Of a stretch of DNA of 64,000 nucleotides, positions 48,179 through 57,627 are shown piece by piece (the first letter of the stretch is position 1; every line of letters starts with the position of its first letter). The notes under the pieces are model-generated. The model worked only from the letters and a program-made list of their open reading frames with translations, did no database searches and was not told where the DNA came from. The position numbers and the translations under genes are program-made. This DNA is from Candidatus Schekmanbacteria bacterium (GTDB lineage Bacteria > CSSED10-310 > JACPHN01): assembly GCA_016188575.1 (NCBI GenBank), contig JACPHN010000012.1:1-64000 (forward strand), written 5' to 3'.

Positions 48179-49896
48179 CGCTCGGCGCCGGGGTTTGGAC
48201 CGCTCTGACTATAGGCCGCGATCAGCTCGGGGACGCGTCGCAGTGCCTCGCTGCCGCCCACGGGCCGGTCATATAGACGCATTACCATGAGCATGGCACC
48301 CATCCACTCCAGGCCCCGATGGACCAGGCGCGCTTCGGGAAGATTCGTCAGGAACTCGTCGCGAGTTGAGAAGCGCTCGATGACAATCCCGGACCACCCG
48401 AGCCGGACAGAGTCCAGGTGGGCTCCCGACCCGGCGGTGAGGGAGTGTCTCGCCGTGTGTGGTTCGGCCAGGCGCGCAGCGGAGGCGGCAGGTCCGTCAG
48501 CGCCGGCCTTCAGATTCCAGGCCTCCAGCACCACGGCGCCGGGGCCAACCTGTCGTGTCAAGCCTGCCAGCACGGTTCCTGATCTGTCCCCCTTCAGGAG
48601 CCATGAATCCCCGGATGGACCATCCGGGATCAGAACGATGCCGTTCTGACAGCTCACCTCGTAGGCAAACTGGTCGGCGGGGATGCCGTCGACGACATCG
48701 GAAACGAAGAGACCGGCCAGGCGCGGAAACGACGCATGCTCCTCGCCCCGCGGGACGGTGACGCGGACGCCGTGGATCAGGCTCAAGCCGTCGGTCGCGG
48801 CTACCGCCTCGGCGTCGGTGACGAGTTGGCCGAAGCCGCTTCGTTGAAAGAGGCCATGGGGGCGCTCGTAGGGGACGAGAATGGCGGCGCCGTCGAGGCC
48901 GCGGCGAGCGAGCCGAACGCGCCATTGCGGCAATCTTCCGATGCGCTCACGGCAAAACGGCAGCACGTGCATGTCGAGATACCGTCGTTCCGCGAGCTCC
49001 TCGCGAATGACCTGCCGGGCGTCTGCAATCTGCCTGAGGTTGAGGCGAAAAGGTTCGTCCTCGGATCCACCGGTCAGACCGACTTCCTCACAAAGCAGGG
49101 TGCGGCGAAGAAAGGAGACGAGCAAAGGGGAAAGATCGGTGGTTTGCAGACAATGAAGGAATTTCTCCTTGAGGATCCCGAGGCCGATCTCGCGAACCGA
49201 TTCGCGGTAAAGCTGTCTGAAGTAGGCGGTGCCGGCGTCGCGGAGATCGCCCGCCGGGCGTTTTCGATGGACCACATAGTCCCAGAGATCGCGCCGGGCG
49301 TCGCGGTCGAGACCGACGAGTGCGCGGAGGGGGAGTGGCGTCGCCGTGTCATAGTGTTCAGGAACGGCTGCGGCCCGCACCCACCAGGGGCGGGCGAGCC
49401 CGAGCAACAAGATATCGAGTAGCGAATGCCGCTGCTCTCGATCCAAACCGCGAAAGAACGGATGGTCGGGCACTTTGAAGCGCGCCTCGAAGAGGCTGGT
49501 GCCGATCCGCGGGGAGAAGGTTTCCTGCCACCGCACGGCGTGGCACTCGCGGGCAAACAGGCGGATCATCTCATCGGCCGGATCGAGTCGATCCGCGGAG
49601 AGGAAAAGGCGCAGGCGCCAATCCGACACGATTTGGCGGCGTTCAAATGGCGACAGATCGATGGAGGGGTCAACACGCCGGCGCGACGCCGCCAGCGTCC
49701 GCACCCATACGCCAACCTGTGGGCTCAAGATATGGTGCAAGTAGTCGACAGGCACAGCTCGCAAACGATGCGATGACCCCCGCCCCGCGGCCGGGTCACC
49801 TGGGTGGATGACTGCTTGTTCTTGCCAGGCCAAGCGGCAGAAACTCGCCGGCAGGGCCGCCGTCAACCGCTCGGTGAGCAGCCCGCCGAGGCCCAT
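48175..49896 (-). CDS. Large protein of unknown function
   Basis: A protein of about 573 residues with no recognised domain. The N-terminal half is rich in Arg, Leu and Trp with helical character (DLSPFERRQIVSDWRLRL, RHSLLDILLLGLARPWWV); the C-terminal part contains a beta-rich stretch (QNGIVLIPDGPSGDSWLLKG). No signal peptide. ATG at 49896 is taken as the start, although no ribosome site marks it; GTG codons in frame at 49911 and 49914 are alternatives. It is coupled to the zinc-finger-like gene by a 4-bp overlap. Confidence 0.6.
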   Translation of the reverse strand: MGLGGLLTERLTAALPASFCRLAWQEQAVIHPGDPAAGRGSSHRLRAVPVDYLHHILSPQVGVWVRTLAASRRRVDPSIDLSPFERRQIVSDWRLRLFLSADRLDPADEMIRLFARECHAVRWQETFSPRIGTSLFEARFKVPDHPFFRGLDREQRHSLLDILLLGLARPWWVRAAAVPEHYDTATPLPLRALVGLDRDARRDLWDYVVHRKRPAGDLRDAGTAYFRQLYRESVREIGLGILKEKFLHCLQTTDLSPLLVSFLRRTLLCEEVGLTGGSEDEPFRLNLRQIADARQVIREELAERRYLDMHVLPFCRERIGRLPQWRVRLARRGLDGAAILVPYERPHGLFQRSGFGQLVTDAEAVAATDGLSLIHGVRVTVPRGEEHASFPRLAGLFVSDVVDGIPADQFAYEVSCQNGIVLIPDGPSGDSWLLKGDRSGTVLAGLTRQVGPGAVVLEAWNLKAGADGPAASAARLAEPHTARHSLTAGSGAHLDSVRLGWSGIVIERFSTRDEFLTNLPEARLVHRGLEWMGAMLMVMRLYDRPVGGSEALRRVPELIAAYSQSGPNPGAER

Positions 49897-49986
49897 CGCG
49901 TAGCTCGTCACCACGCCGCGCTGAGATTGGCACAAGCCGATGATAAGTCCAGCCCACACCTGGAGTCAACCGCGCCCCCAGGGCCT

Positions 49987-50118
49987 GAATCCGCCGCCGG
50001 TTCGCCTGCAAGGCACGCGGAAAGTCCATCACGAAGACTCCCCATCTCACCTCCTACCGCAAGCGCGGGGAGGGACGGGGGGGCGCTGCCGCGTCGACTT
50101 CGAGCAGGCGGTGGATTC
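49987..50118 (+). repeat. Dispersed intergenic repeat, copy C
   Basis: About 130 bp in the intergenic gap 49897-50297. Left end AATCCGCCGCCGGTTCGCC, right end CAGGCGGTGGATTC (inverted similarity to the left), centre with CATCACGAAGACTCCCC and a hairpin CTCCTACCGC/GCGGGGAG. It matches copies A and B in the same order. The rest of the gap shows only an upstream region for the SGNH gene. Confidence 0.75.
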
Positions 50119-50297
50119 AGGAGGGCACGCCGGCCGGCAGGGCTTGACGTCTGATGATTCGGCAGCAACAATTTCGCGGGCCGTTCCGGATGCCAACAAT
50201 CGCTCATGGCCGCCCTGTGCCGTGGCGGGATGAAGGCCTCCGGTCATGACCACATCTGGTATCAGCACCCGCCCGTCGGGCAAAGTGGACCTGGCAA

Positions 50298-52949
50298 ATG
50301 CGCCGTGCCCTGGTAGTGAGCCTCGGGATTGCCGCAGCGGCGGCCGCCCTGCTTTCGCTCCCGCGTCCGAAAGACGCTCTGGACGTCGGGGTATCGATGC
50401 AGTGGCGGCAGCCGACCTGCGCCACGGGTGGGGATCGCGCCGCGGAGCTCGAGCAGGGCCGGGTGAGCGTGATCATGCTGCCACCGGCGCTGGCGCCCCC
50501 GCTGTCGAGCGCCCTGACGACGCCGGCCTGCGCCGGCAACGTCAACGGTCAGGCGATGTGGCAGACCTATTTGTGGAGCCCGTACCCCGGTCGCTATCGA
50601 CTTGTCCTGTCGACGAAGCGGCATGCTCGACTCTATGTCGGCAAGCGGGAGGTCCTCGATGTCGTGGGTGAAAAGCCGCACGTCCACACGGAGGCAGCGG
50701 CGACCGAGATCGAGCTTGCCCGACAACCGCTGCTGCTTGTAGTCACGGCGACGGGACTGAGCGCTGAGGACTTCCGCCCCACCGGCGCGAGCTACGGCCA
50801 GGAGGAGTCAGCGCTCACACTGTCGCTGACGATTTCCGGGACGCCTGAGCAGAGCGGCGCGCCAATTTTTCAGCTCGCCGCGGAGCCCAAGCCCTGGCAA
50901 ACGCGCATTGCGCGGCTCCTCATCGCCTTGCCGCCGGCAACCTGTGCGCTGCTCTTCGCGGGCTTCGCCGCAGCCGGCGTCACCATCGCCACGGCGGAGC
51001 GCTGGCGGCGCGCGCGGCTCGGGTTCGACGCCGCCGACCGCACGCGGCTCGGATTGCTCGGAGCCTGCACCGCCTTCGTTGTGGCCGGCGCTCTGCTGAT
51101 CCATGGCACGGTGGAACAGCGCGGAGCACACGCCACGTATTATCGCGGAGCGGCCGCGGGTTCTCCCACTTTCCTGCGTCAACGGGAAGCCGCCATCGAC
51201 TTGAGAACACCTTGGGTTCATCCGAATTTCCCGACCCAGGATTTTTCGGCGGACTGGGAAGGCTATTTCACCGCCGTGGCCGCGGGACCGTACCAATTCG
51301 CGGCGCGCTACGGCGGCTTTGTGAGCGTTGAGGTCGATGGTCACTCCGTGATCAAGGCAGCCAGCACCACGCCGAAGGTGATCGCGGGCGTGGTCTCCTT
51401 GCCACAGGGAGAGCGGTCGATTCGCGTCAGATACGTGCACGGGCGCGGCGTCGCCGCACTCGAGCTCTTCGTCCTGACACCGGGCGGGCAGGGCTGGGAA
51501 CTACTCGGTAGCGGAGACCTCAGGCCATACAGTATCGGCGCGTCCGCGCAGGCTGTGGAGCTGCTCGTGCTCGGGCTGGCACCCGCGGTGGCGCTGGCCT
51601 TCGCGTTGCGCCTCCTGCGCCTCGCGGTGGCCGCTCTCGCGCGGGCCAGAGCCGCGCCGGAGAAGCTCAGGCGAAGCCTGTCAACCTATGCGCGCTACGC
51701 GGTGTACACGGCGCTGGCGTGGGCGATCGTTTTCGGATTCCTCGAGACGGCGTGTCGACTGCTCGGGCTCCCGGTGCGGCGCGGCGCGGCCCCGGTCACC
51801 GCCACTGTCGAGCAGTGGGTGCGATCACATGACGAGGCCGTGCCGAAAGTCGATGGCGCGTATCAGATTTTTTGCTTCGGGAGCAGCTCGATGGCCGGCA
51901 ATCCCCACCCGCAGAGCTCGGCTCCGCGGTGGCTCGAGGCGATCCTGAAAGATCGCGTGCCTGGAAGAACGGCGCGCGTGGTCAACTTCGGCCGCCCGGG
52001 CGCGCCCAGCCACTTCGTCCGCGAGGCAGTCCCGACAGCCATGAGTCTGGACCCGGATCTCCTGATTGTGTATTCAGGCCATAACGAGTTTCACGAGCGC
52101 AACCGCTATCTGGCGAGCCAGACGCGGCGGCAACTCGGCGTCCTGCATCGCAGTCGACTCTACCTGACGTTTGTCGACATCCTGGCAACCTGCTGTGGTG
52201 ACGTGCTTTGGTCAGGGCAGACCGAGGTCGCGCGCAAGCTCGGCCGTGACGAAGAGGATCGCTTCATGACGTTCTACGAGCAAAACATCCGCGCCGCGCT
52301 GGAAAGCGCGCGCACCCATGGCAAGCGAGTGCTCCTCGGAACACTCACTTCCAACCTGGAGTATCCGCCACTCGGGTCAATCCAGTCGGGCGCGCTCGGG
52401 CCGGAGCAGCGCCGGGTGTGGCTTGAGGCCACGGCGGAGGCGCGGGTGGCGACCGCCGAGGGACGCCTCGCTGAGGCCGTCGCGAAGTTGCGGGAAGCTC
52501 AGCGGGCCAACCCCGAGCACGCGCGCACCGTGTATGACCTGGCGGCCGCTCTCGCTGCCGGCGGCGAAACCGCGGAGGCGAAGCACTATTACGAGCTGGC
52601 GCGCGACAACGACCGCACGCCGCTCCGCGCGCCGACGCGCATCAACCAGATTGTGCGGCGCCTGGCAGCGGAGTTTCCAAACGTCATCCTGGTCGACATC
52701 GAGAAGCTGTTCGTCGAACACGCCCCAAATGGCATCCCCGGGTGGACGCTGTTCGAGGACTATTGCCACCCAAAGAAAGAGAGCTACCGGCTCATGGCCA
52801 GAGCATTTGCGGAGGCGATGCGAACGGCCGGCCTCATGGCGGCGGCGGAGTCGTGGACCGAGAGCGAGGGGGAAGCGGCCCGTGAGCTCGCGGTGGCCGT
52901 GGGCATCGACGGGCCAGCGGCGGCGAGACTGCGAGATCCTGTGAACTAG
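50298..52949 (+). CDS. Membrane protein with PA14-like and SGNH-hydrolase domains
   Basis: An 883-residue membrane protein. After an N-terminal helix (1-20) and a beta-rich periplasmic domain come two helices near 210-270, then a PA14-like beta-sandwich (about 275-400; FSADWEGYFTAVAAGPYQFA), two more helices (about 415-480), and a C-terminal SGNH/GDSL hydrolase domain: GSSSMAGN (nucleophile block), GRPGAPS, SGHNEFHERN (Asn/His block) and DYCHPKKESY (catalytic His). TPR-like helices (VATAEGRLAEAVAKLREAQ) interrupt the hydrolase. It may trim or modify esters on envelope glycans; this is inference. Start at 50298 has only a weak ribosome site. Confidence 0.85.
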   Translation: MRRALVVSLGIAAAAAALLSLPRPKDALDVGVSMQWRQPTCATGGDRAAELEQGRVSVIMLPPALAPPLSSALTTPACAGNVNGQAMWQTYLWSPYPGRYRLVLSTKRHARLYVGKREVLDVVGEKPHVHTEAAATEIELARQPLLLVVTATGLSAEDFRPTGASYGQEESALTLSLTISGTPEQSGAPIFQLAAEPKPWQTRIARLLIALPPATCALLFAGFAAAGVTIATAERWRRARLGFDAADRTRLGLLGACTAFVVAGALLIHGTVEQRGAHATYYRGAAAGSPTFLRQREAAIDLRTPWVHPNFPTQDFSADWEGYFTAVAAGPYQFAARYGGFVSVEVDGHSVIKAASTTPKVIAGVVSLPQGERSIRVRYVHGRGVAALELFVLTPGGQGWELLGSGDLRPYSIGASAQAVELLVLGLAPAVALAFALRLLRLAVAALARARAAPEKLRRSLSTYARYAVYTALAWAIVFGFLETACRLLGLPVRRGAAPVTATVEQWVRSHDEAVPKVDGAYQIFCFGSSSMAGNPHPQSSAPRWLEAILKDRVPGRTARVVNFGRPGAPSHFVREAVPTAMSLDPDLLIVYSGHNEFHERNRYLASQTRRQLGVLHRSRLYLTFVDILATCCGDVLWSGQTEVARKLGRDEEDRFMTFYEQNIRAALESARTHGKRVLLGTLTSNLEYPPLGSIQSGALGPEQRRVWLEATAEARVATAEGRLAEAVAKLREAQRANPEHARTVYDLAAALAAGGETAEAKHYYELARDNDRTPLRAPTRINQIVRRLAAEFPNVILVDIEKLFVEHAPNGIPGWTLFEDYCHPKKESYRLMARAFAEAMRTAGLMAAAESWTESEGEAARELAVAVGIDGPAAARLRDPVN

Positions 52950-53024
52950 AGCCGTCACCAACCACGGGCGCCGCTGCGGCCAGCGCGCCGGCTGGAGTCG
53001 CCGAGCACACCCAGGAGCAGCGTC

Positions 53025-53654
53025 TCAGCTCTGCGCGCTCTCGCGATCCAGCTTGTCGAGCATGCCGTCGAGGACCCAGTGCAGGTGGCTCCTGCGGGCG
53101 GCGAGCTCGGCCTCCGCCAGCGGGTCCGTGCCCCACATCGCCGAAAGGACAGGCGCGTACGTAAAGTAGTTGATGACCATGCCCGAGAACGTCACGAAAA
53201 ACTGGCGGGCCGACGTTTCGGGGCGCTGCACGGCAAGGTCCTCGAGCGGCACGCGAATAGACTCGAACAACATGGCGAGATTGCGCTGGATCGATTCCAG
53301 GTGTGGCCCATTGCTCGATACCTGTTGCTGAATCAGACGCGGGTATCGCCAATTGGTGGCCATGAAACGGAAGTAGGCATCGAGCATGTCGTGAAGGCGC
53401 TGGCGCACGGACATCGGACGCCGCGCCACCGCGGCGAGAACGGCCGCGTGAGCAGCGTAGTACCGCTCGATGACCTGTTCGAAAAGCTCCGCCTTGCTGC
53501 TGTAGTAGTAGAAGACCAGCGCCTTGTTGACTTGCGCCTTGCGGGCAACATCGCTGATGCTGACGGCATCGTAACCAAGCTCGCCGAACAGCTCGTCGGC
53601 GGCGTTCAGGATTCGTGACGCCGAATCCTTGGGCCGGGACATCTTTTTTTCCAT
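53025..53654 (-). CDS. TetR-family transcriptional regulator
   Basis: A 209-residue TetR repressor. An N-terminal helix-turn-helix (ILNAADELFGELGYDAVSIS, DVARKAQVNKALVFYYYSSK) is typical; the C-terminal ligand domain is helix-rich. GGAGG lies 4 nt before the ATG. It is the last gene of the four-gene minus-strand run beginning at 59403, whose promoter carries a perfect TetR-like palindrome, which makes it the probable autoregulating repressor of that operon. Confidence 0.93.
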   Translation of the reverse strand: MEKKMSRPKDSASRILNAADELFGELGYDAVSISDVARKAQVNKALVFYYYSSKAELFEQVIERYYAAHAAVLAAVARRPMSVRQRLHDMLDAYFRFMATNWRYPRLIQQQVSSNGPHLESIQRNLAMLFESIRVPLEDLAVQRPETSARQFFVTFSGMVINYFTYAPVLSAMWGTDPLAEAELAARRSHLHWVLDGMLDKLDRESAQS

Positions 53655-53752
53655 GAGACCTCCGCGGAGCCTGCCGGCCGATTCCGAACGACGGCTTTGC
53701 CCGCAAGGTAGCTCAGGCCCGGGAAAATCACAAGTCTATCGGCGGCGTGCCT

Positions 53753-55684
53753 CTAGTTTCCCGCGAAAACGTGCAGCAGGTCGATTGGCGGAAGCGTGTC
53801 GGCGCTCCCCACGGCCGGCGGCACATAGGTTCCCAGCGCCCTGTCCGCCCAGGCCATGAGCAAGAGCGACGGGTCGTCGAGCGGCGCGGCAAACTGAAAA
53901 TCGGCGACCGCGGCACGGCCATCGCTGGTCACTTCCCGAACGGTTATCACGAGATCCGAGAGCGTGATCGTCTCCTGCGGGTGAAACGGGAAACCAAGGC
54001 CGCGCACCATGCGCTCGCCCTCGGTGCTGTAGAACCCGTCTCTCGGCCGCACGCGCAGGGTGCGCTCGTCGAGTCGCTGCACTTCCACGGGTGCCAGGCC
54101 GGTCGCCAGCAGCCGGAGCTTTCGGAATGTCGGCTTGCCCGCGGCCTGACGCTGACTTTGGAGGTAGGCGACAAATCCGTCCGCGGGGGCATTGACGACG
54201 ACCAGAGTCCGGTCGCGGATGTCCTCTCCGGCAAATACCGCGGCGTCAATGCGCCCGAAGGCGTCCGCGAGCGCGTTCACCGACACGGCGCGAAACGGCA
54301 GCAGCGTGGGAGCGAGCGCCAGGTGAGCCGCGATCAGGCAGGGCACCGCGACCCGCACGGCGGCGCGGCGACAGGCACCGGAGGTGAGCCCGGGCGCCGT
54401 CGTAGCGGCAAGGAACGTGGCAATCAACCCCATGCCGCCGATGCCCGTAAAGACGAGCAGCCGATCGGAGGTGAACGTGGCACACACGGGAACCGCGGCC
54501 AACAGCGCGCCGAGCGCCCAGAACCGCGCCGCGGCCTGCGCGCGAAGGACCGGCCAGGCCAGCCACAGGACGCTGCCGATCGCCGCCAGCGCCAGGCCGT
54601 ATACCGCGACCCGCAGTTGCGCGGGGTAAAGGAGCCACAGGTCCGACCAGGGCCCGCCAAGCTGCGCGAGGAGAAGCACGGGAAGCCGCTCGAGCAGCGC
54701 GCCCACGAACCGGATCGGCTCCTGCAGGGGGTGCACGTATATCCCGCCGCCCCTGGTCCCATACCCAAGCGCGGCGTACAGCCCACTCCACGCGACGGTA
54801 ATGACCGCGAACGGGGTCAAGCGCAACAGGCGGAAACGCAGGGCACCGGAGTCCAGGAACAGGGCGTAGGAAAACAGGTAGGCGGTAATCGCCAGCGCTG
54901 ATTCGCCGGCCAGCAAGGCGAGCCCGAAAAGGAGGGGGCCGAGCCAACAGCCCTTTTGCCAGCCGCTGCGCCGCCAGGCGTCGTGCGCCACGAGCGCCGC
55001 CACGGCCAGAGTCGCCGCGATCAGAGCGTTGCGGTTTGCCACGAAGCTCAGGACCATCCCGCGAGCATCGTCTACGGCGTACAGAAGCAGGGCGAGACCG
55101 GCAATCCAGGGCTCGTGGATCCGCCGATACAGGAGGTGAACGACAAGCAGCAATGCTCCAAACCAGAGCAAGGAGTGGGCGTGCATCCACACCGAGGAGG
55201 TGGGAAAAAGCCAGTGATCAAGCACGTGAGTGCATGCGGACAGCGGTCGCCAAAAAGAAAGTTGAAAGCCGTCACTCGTCCACCAGGCGAAGCCGCCTGA
55301 CTCCATCATGGCCGCGCGTTGCGCGGGCTCGCCTGAGGCGAAGACAAACAAGTCGAGCGGAGCGTACGGGAAACCGGGGGAAGGATTGTCCGGCGAGAGG
55401 CGAAGCTGATGGATATAGTCATCGGCGAGTCGCTTTGCCGCCAGACAGGGTGCGGCGAGCGTCACCGCCGCCAGAATGATGACTAGCGGAGCGCGGCGGT
55501 GTTGCAGACGGGCCCGCACCCGCTCTAACCAGCTCGTGCGAGCCCGCGACCCGGGGAGCGCGGAGGTTTCGCCGCCCCCACCGGAGCCCGCGGCACTGGC
55601 GGCAAAAGCGCTCAGGTCGCGGTCATTGGCCGTAGTCTCGAATACTCGCGGGGACGGTCTCTCGTTTGGCATACGTTTGCCCAT
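53753..55684 (-). CDS. Multi-pass membrane protein (GT-C glycosyltransferase-like)
   Basis: A 643-residue integral membrane protein with about 10-11 hydrophobic helices (PLVIILAAVTLAAPCLAA, LLWFGALLLVVHLLYRRI, LLFGLALLAGESALAITAYL) and a soluble C-terminal domain (from about residue 480). The first periplasmic loop contains RLADDYIHQLRLSPDN, with an Asp-Asp pair positioned as in GT-C glycosyltransferases that use lipid-linked sugars. Not confirmed by any motif beyond that. It lies between the TetR gene and the SDR fusion gene. ATG at 55672 is an alternative start. Confidence 0.7.
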   Translation of the reverse strand: MGKRMPNERPSPRVFETTANDRDLSAFAASAAGSGGGGETSALPGSRARTSWLERVRARLQHRRAPLVIILAAVTLAAPCLAAKRLADDYIHQLRLSPDNPSPGFPYAPLDLFVFASGEPAQRAAMMESGGFAWWTSDGFQLSFWRPLSACTHVLDHWLFPTSSVWMHAHSLLWFGALLLVVHLLYRRIHEPWIAGLALLLYAVDDARGMVLSFVANRNALIAATLAVAALVAHDAWRRSGWQKGCWLGPLLFGLALLAGESALAITAYLFSYALFLDSGALRFRLLRLTPFAVITVAWSGLYAALGYGTRGGGIYVHPLQEPIRFVGALLERLPVLLLAQLGGPWSDLWLLYPAQLRVAVYGLALAAIGSVLWLAWPVLRAQAAARFWALGALLAAVPVCATFTSDRLLVFTGIGGMGLIATFLAATTAPGLTSGACRRAAVRVAVPCLIAAHLALAPTLLPFRAVSVNALADAFGRIDAAVFAGEDIRDRTLVVVNAPADGFVAYLQSQRQAAGKPTFRKLRLLATGLAPVEVQRLDERTLRVRPRDGFYSTEGERMVRGLGFPFHPQETITLSDLVITVREVTSDGRAAVADFQFAAPLDDPSLLLMAWADRALGTYVPPAVGSADTLPPIDLLHVFAGN

Positions 55685-55806
55685 CGATAGCAGGAGCTCA
55701 CGCCGCCACCGGTCGGTCGCCGCGGCAAGAGCGATACTTGCCCCGGGAACGCCGCGCTGTCAAGCGCGCCGGCGCGTCGAGATCGGGCACGTGCGGACCT
55801 ACGGCC

Positions 55807-57624
55807 TCATGCTCCGAAAAACTCGCTCCCCACTCCGCGCCGCATGCAACGCGCGTACGCCGCGGGCCAAACCCTGTTGAGCCAATACGAGGCTTTCCCC
55901 ATGCGGGAGAGGACGAGCCGGTCCCGGCGCCGCGCCGCCTGCTGTACGATCGCGACCGCGACGTCTTGCGGCCGCGCCATCGCGCCGATGATCACCCGGG
56001 GCCGAGCTACCGGATTGCCGTCGCCGCCGAGAGCCGCGGTGTCGATCGGCGTATCCGTAAAGCCCGGACAGACGAGATGCACGCCGATGCCGGATCCGCA
56101 GAGCTCCGCCCGCAGGCTGTCAAAGAAACCGTGAAGCGCGTGCTTGCTGGCCGCATAGCCGGCGCGGCCTACCAGCGGGGCGAAGCCCGCGATGCTGGAA
56201 ATCACTACAATCCGACCGCGCGCCTGGCGAAGAAACGGCAAGGCCGCCTGCGTGCAGTACACAGCGCCGAAGAAGTTTACCTCCATGACCTTGCGGATCA
56301 CCTCCGCCCGCGTCTGCTCAACGAGGCTGCGGTGCGAAATGCCGGCGTTGTTGACGAGCACGTCGACGCCGCCGAAGTCCGTCGCGATCTCCGCGAACGT
56401 CCGCCGAACGCGCTCGGCATCGGTAACATCACAAGTGTACGGCCGGGCGCGCACCTGTCGCGCCGCCAGGTCCATGGCCAGGGCCTCGACCCCGGGTCCG
56501 TCGCGGTCGATTATCGCGATCTGGCCGCCGGCCTCGGCGAACTCCTGGGCCAGGGCGCGGCCGAGCCCCCCGGCAGCGCCGGTAATCACCACGGTGCGGC
56601 CGGAAAAGGCGCCCCGCCCGCGGCGGTACACGCCAAACGCCGCGCGCGAGGTGCAGCGCGGGGTGAAGCCGAGCTCGCGCTTGAGCCGATCATTGGACAT
56701 CACCGGTCGGTACTGCAGGAATTTGAGCTGTTCGGGGCCAACCTGGCTCAGTCGGAGTCGCCTGAGCACCGCGAGGACGCGCGCCAGCAGACGCGGCGGC
56801 ACGGACAGATACGGCTTCCCCATACACCTGGCGATCTCTCTAAGCGTCATCACCCCGTCACCGACAAGATTGTAGATTCCGGTCCGCGCCGAGAAGACTC
56901 CCAGCAACACCGCGGCGACGACGTCCTCATCCCAGGTGAAGGTGAAGGGTGCGGCACTGCCCTTGACGCCGAGAACGAACGGCCTCTCGAACAGCCTGGT
57001 GATCAGGTTAGCGGTCGTGCTGCCGAGTATCGTGCCAGCGCGCAGCACCAGTTGGGCAAGCTCAGGGTGGTCGGCGCGGTAGCGCGCAAGCGCTTCTTCG
57101 ACCAGTCGCTTGCTCCGCGCATAGGGGAAATCATCGTTGCCCCGCAACGGATCCCGCTCGTCCAGGCAAGGGGAGCTATCGGGATGATAACCGTAGGCCG
57201 CGCCACTGCTCAGGACGATCACCTTGCGAACCTTCGCTGCGACGCTGGCGGCGAGCAGATTTTGCATGCCCGCCACGTCCGCGTCGAGCTGGCCGCCTTG
57301 AGTGCCTTGCGGAGCGGGATTGAGGGTCGCCGCCAGATGAACCACAGTGTCGATCCGGTGTTCGCGCAAGACCGCGACAAGCTTCTCGCTTTGGACGTCC
57401 AGGAGCGCGTGCACGACCCCTGGCAGGCGCGAGGTCACCGGCAGCTCACGGATATCCGCGGCCACGATCGTCGCGACCGACCGGCGCTCGCGAGCAAGAG
57501 CCGCGGTAAGCAGACGCCCCACGTAGCCCGCAGCACCGGTAATGAGGACAGCACGGGCACTCTCGGGTGACGACTCGGTGCTTTGCTCTGTTTCGGGTGG
57601 CATTTGTCGACTCTCCGTGCCCAC
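55807..57624 (-). CDS. Epimerase/dehydratase-short-chain dehydrogenase fusion
   Basis: A 605-residue fusion of two Rossmann enzymes. The N-terminal half (about 25-330) is an extended SDR/NAD-dependent epimerase with TGAAGYVGRLL and YARSK. The C-terminal half (about 340-600) is a classical SDR with TGAAGGLGRALA, NNAGIS and YAASK (Tyr/Lys catalytic pair). It starts 3 bp after the ThDP enzyme stop, so the two are certainly cotranscribed. The arrangement suggests successive reduction steps on one substrate; chemistry is inference. Start may be GTG 57624 or ATG 57603. Confidence 0.9.
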   Translation of the reverse strand: MGTESRQMPPETEQSTESSPESARAVLITGAAGYVGRLLTAALARERRSVATIVAADIRELPVTSRLPGVVHALLDVQSEKLVAVLREHRIDTVVHLAATLNPAPQGTQGGQLDADVAGMQNLLAASVAAKVRKVIVLSSGAAYGYHPDSSPCLDERDPLRGNDDFPYARSKRLVEEALARYRADHPELAQLVLRAGTILGSTTANLITRLFERPFVLGVKGSAAPFTFTWDEDVVAAVLLGVFSARTGIYNLVGDGVMTLREIARCMGKPYLSVPPRLLARVLAVLRRLRLSQVGPEQLKFLQYRPVMSNDRLKRELGFTPRCTSRAAFGVYRRGRGAFSGRTVVITGAAGGLGRALAQEFAEAGGQIAIIDRDGPGVEALAMDLAARQVRARPYTCDVTDAERVRRTFAEIATDFGGVDVLVNNAGISHRSLVEQTRAEVIRKVMEVNFFGAVYCTQAALPFLRQARGRIVVISSIAGFAPLVGRAGYAASKHALHGFFDSLRAELCGSGIGVHLVCPGFTDTPIDTAALGGDGNPVARPRVIIGAMARPQDVAVAIVQQAARRRDRLVLSRMGKASYWLNRVWPAAYARCMRRGVGSEFFGA

Positions 57625-57627
57625 GGG

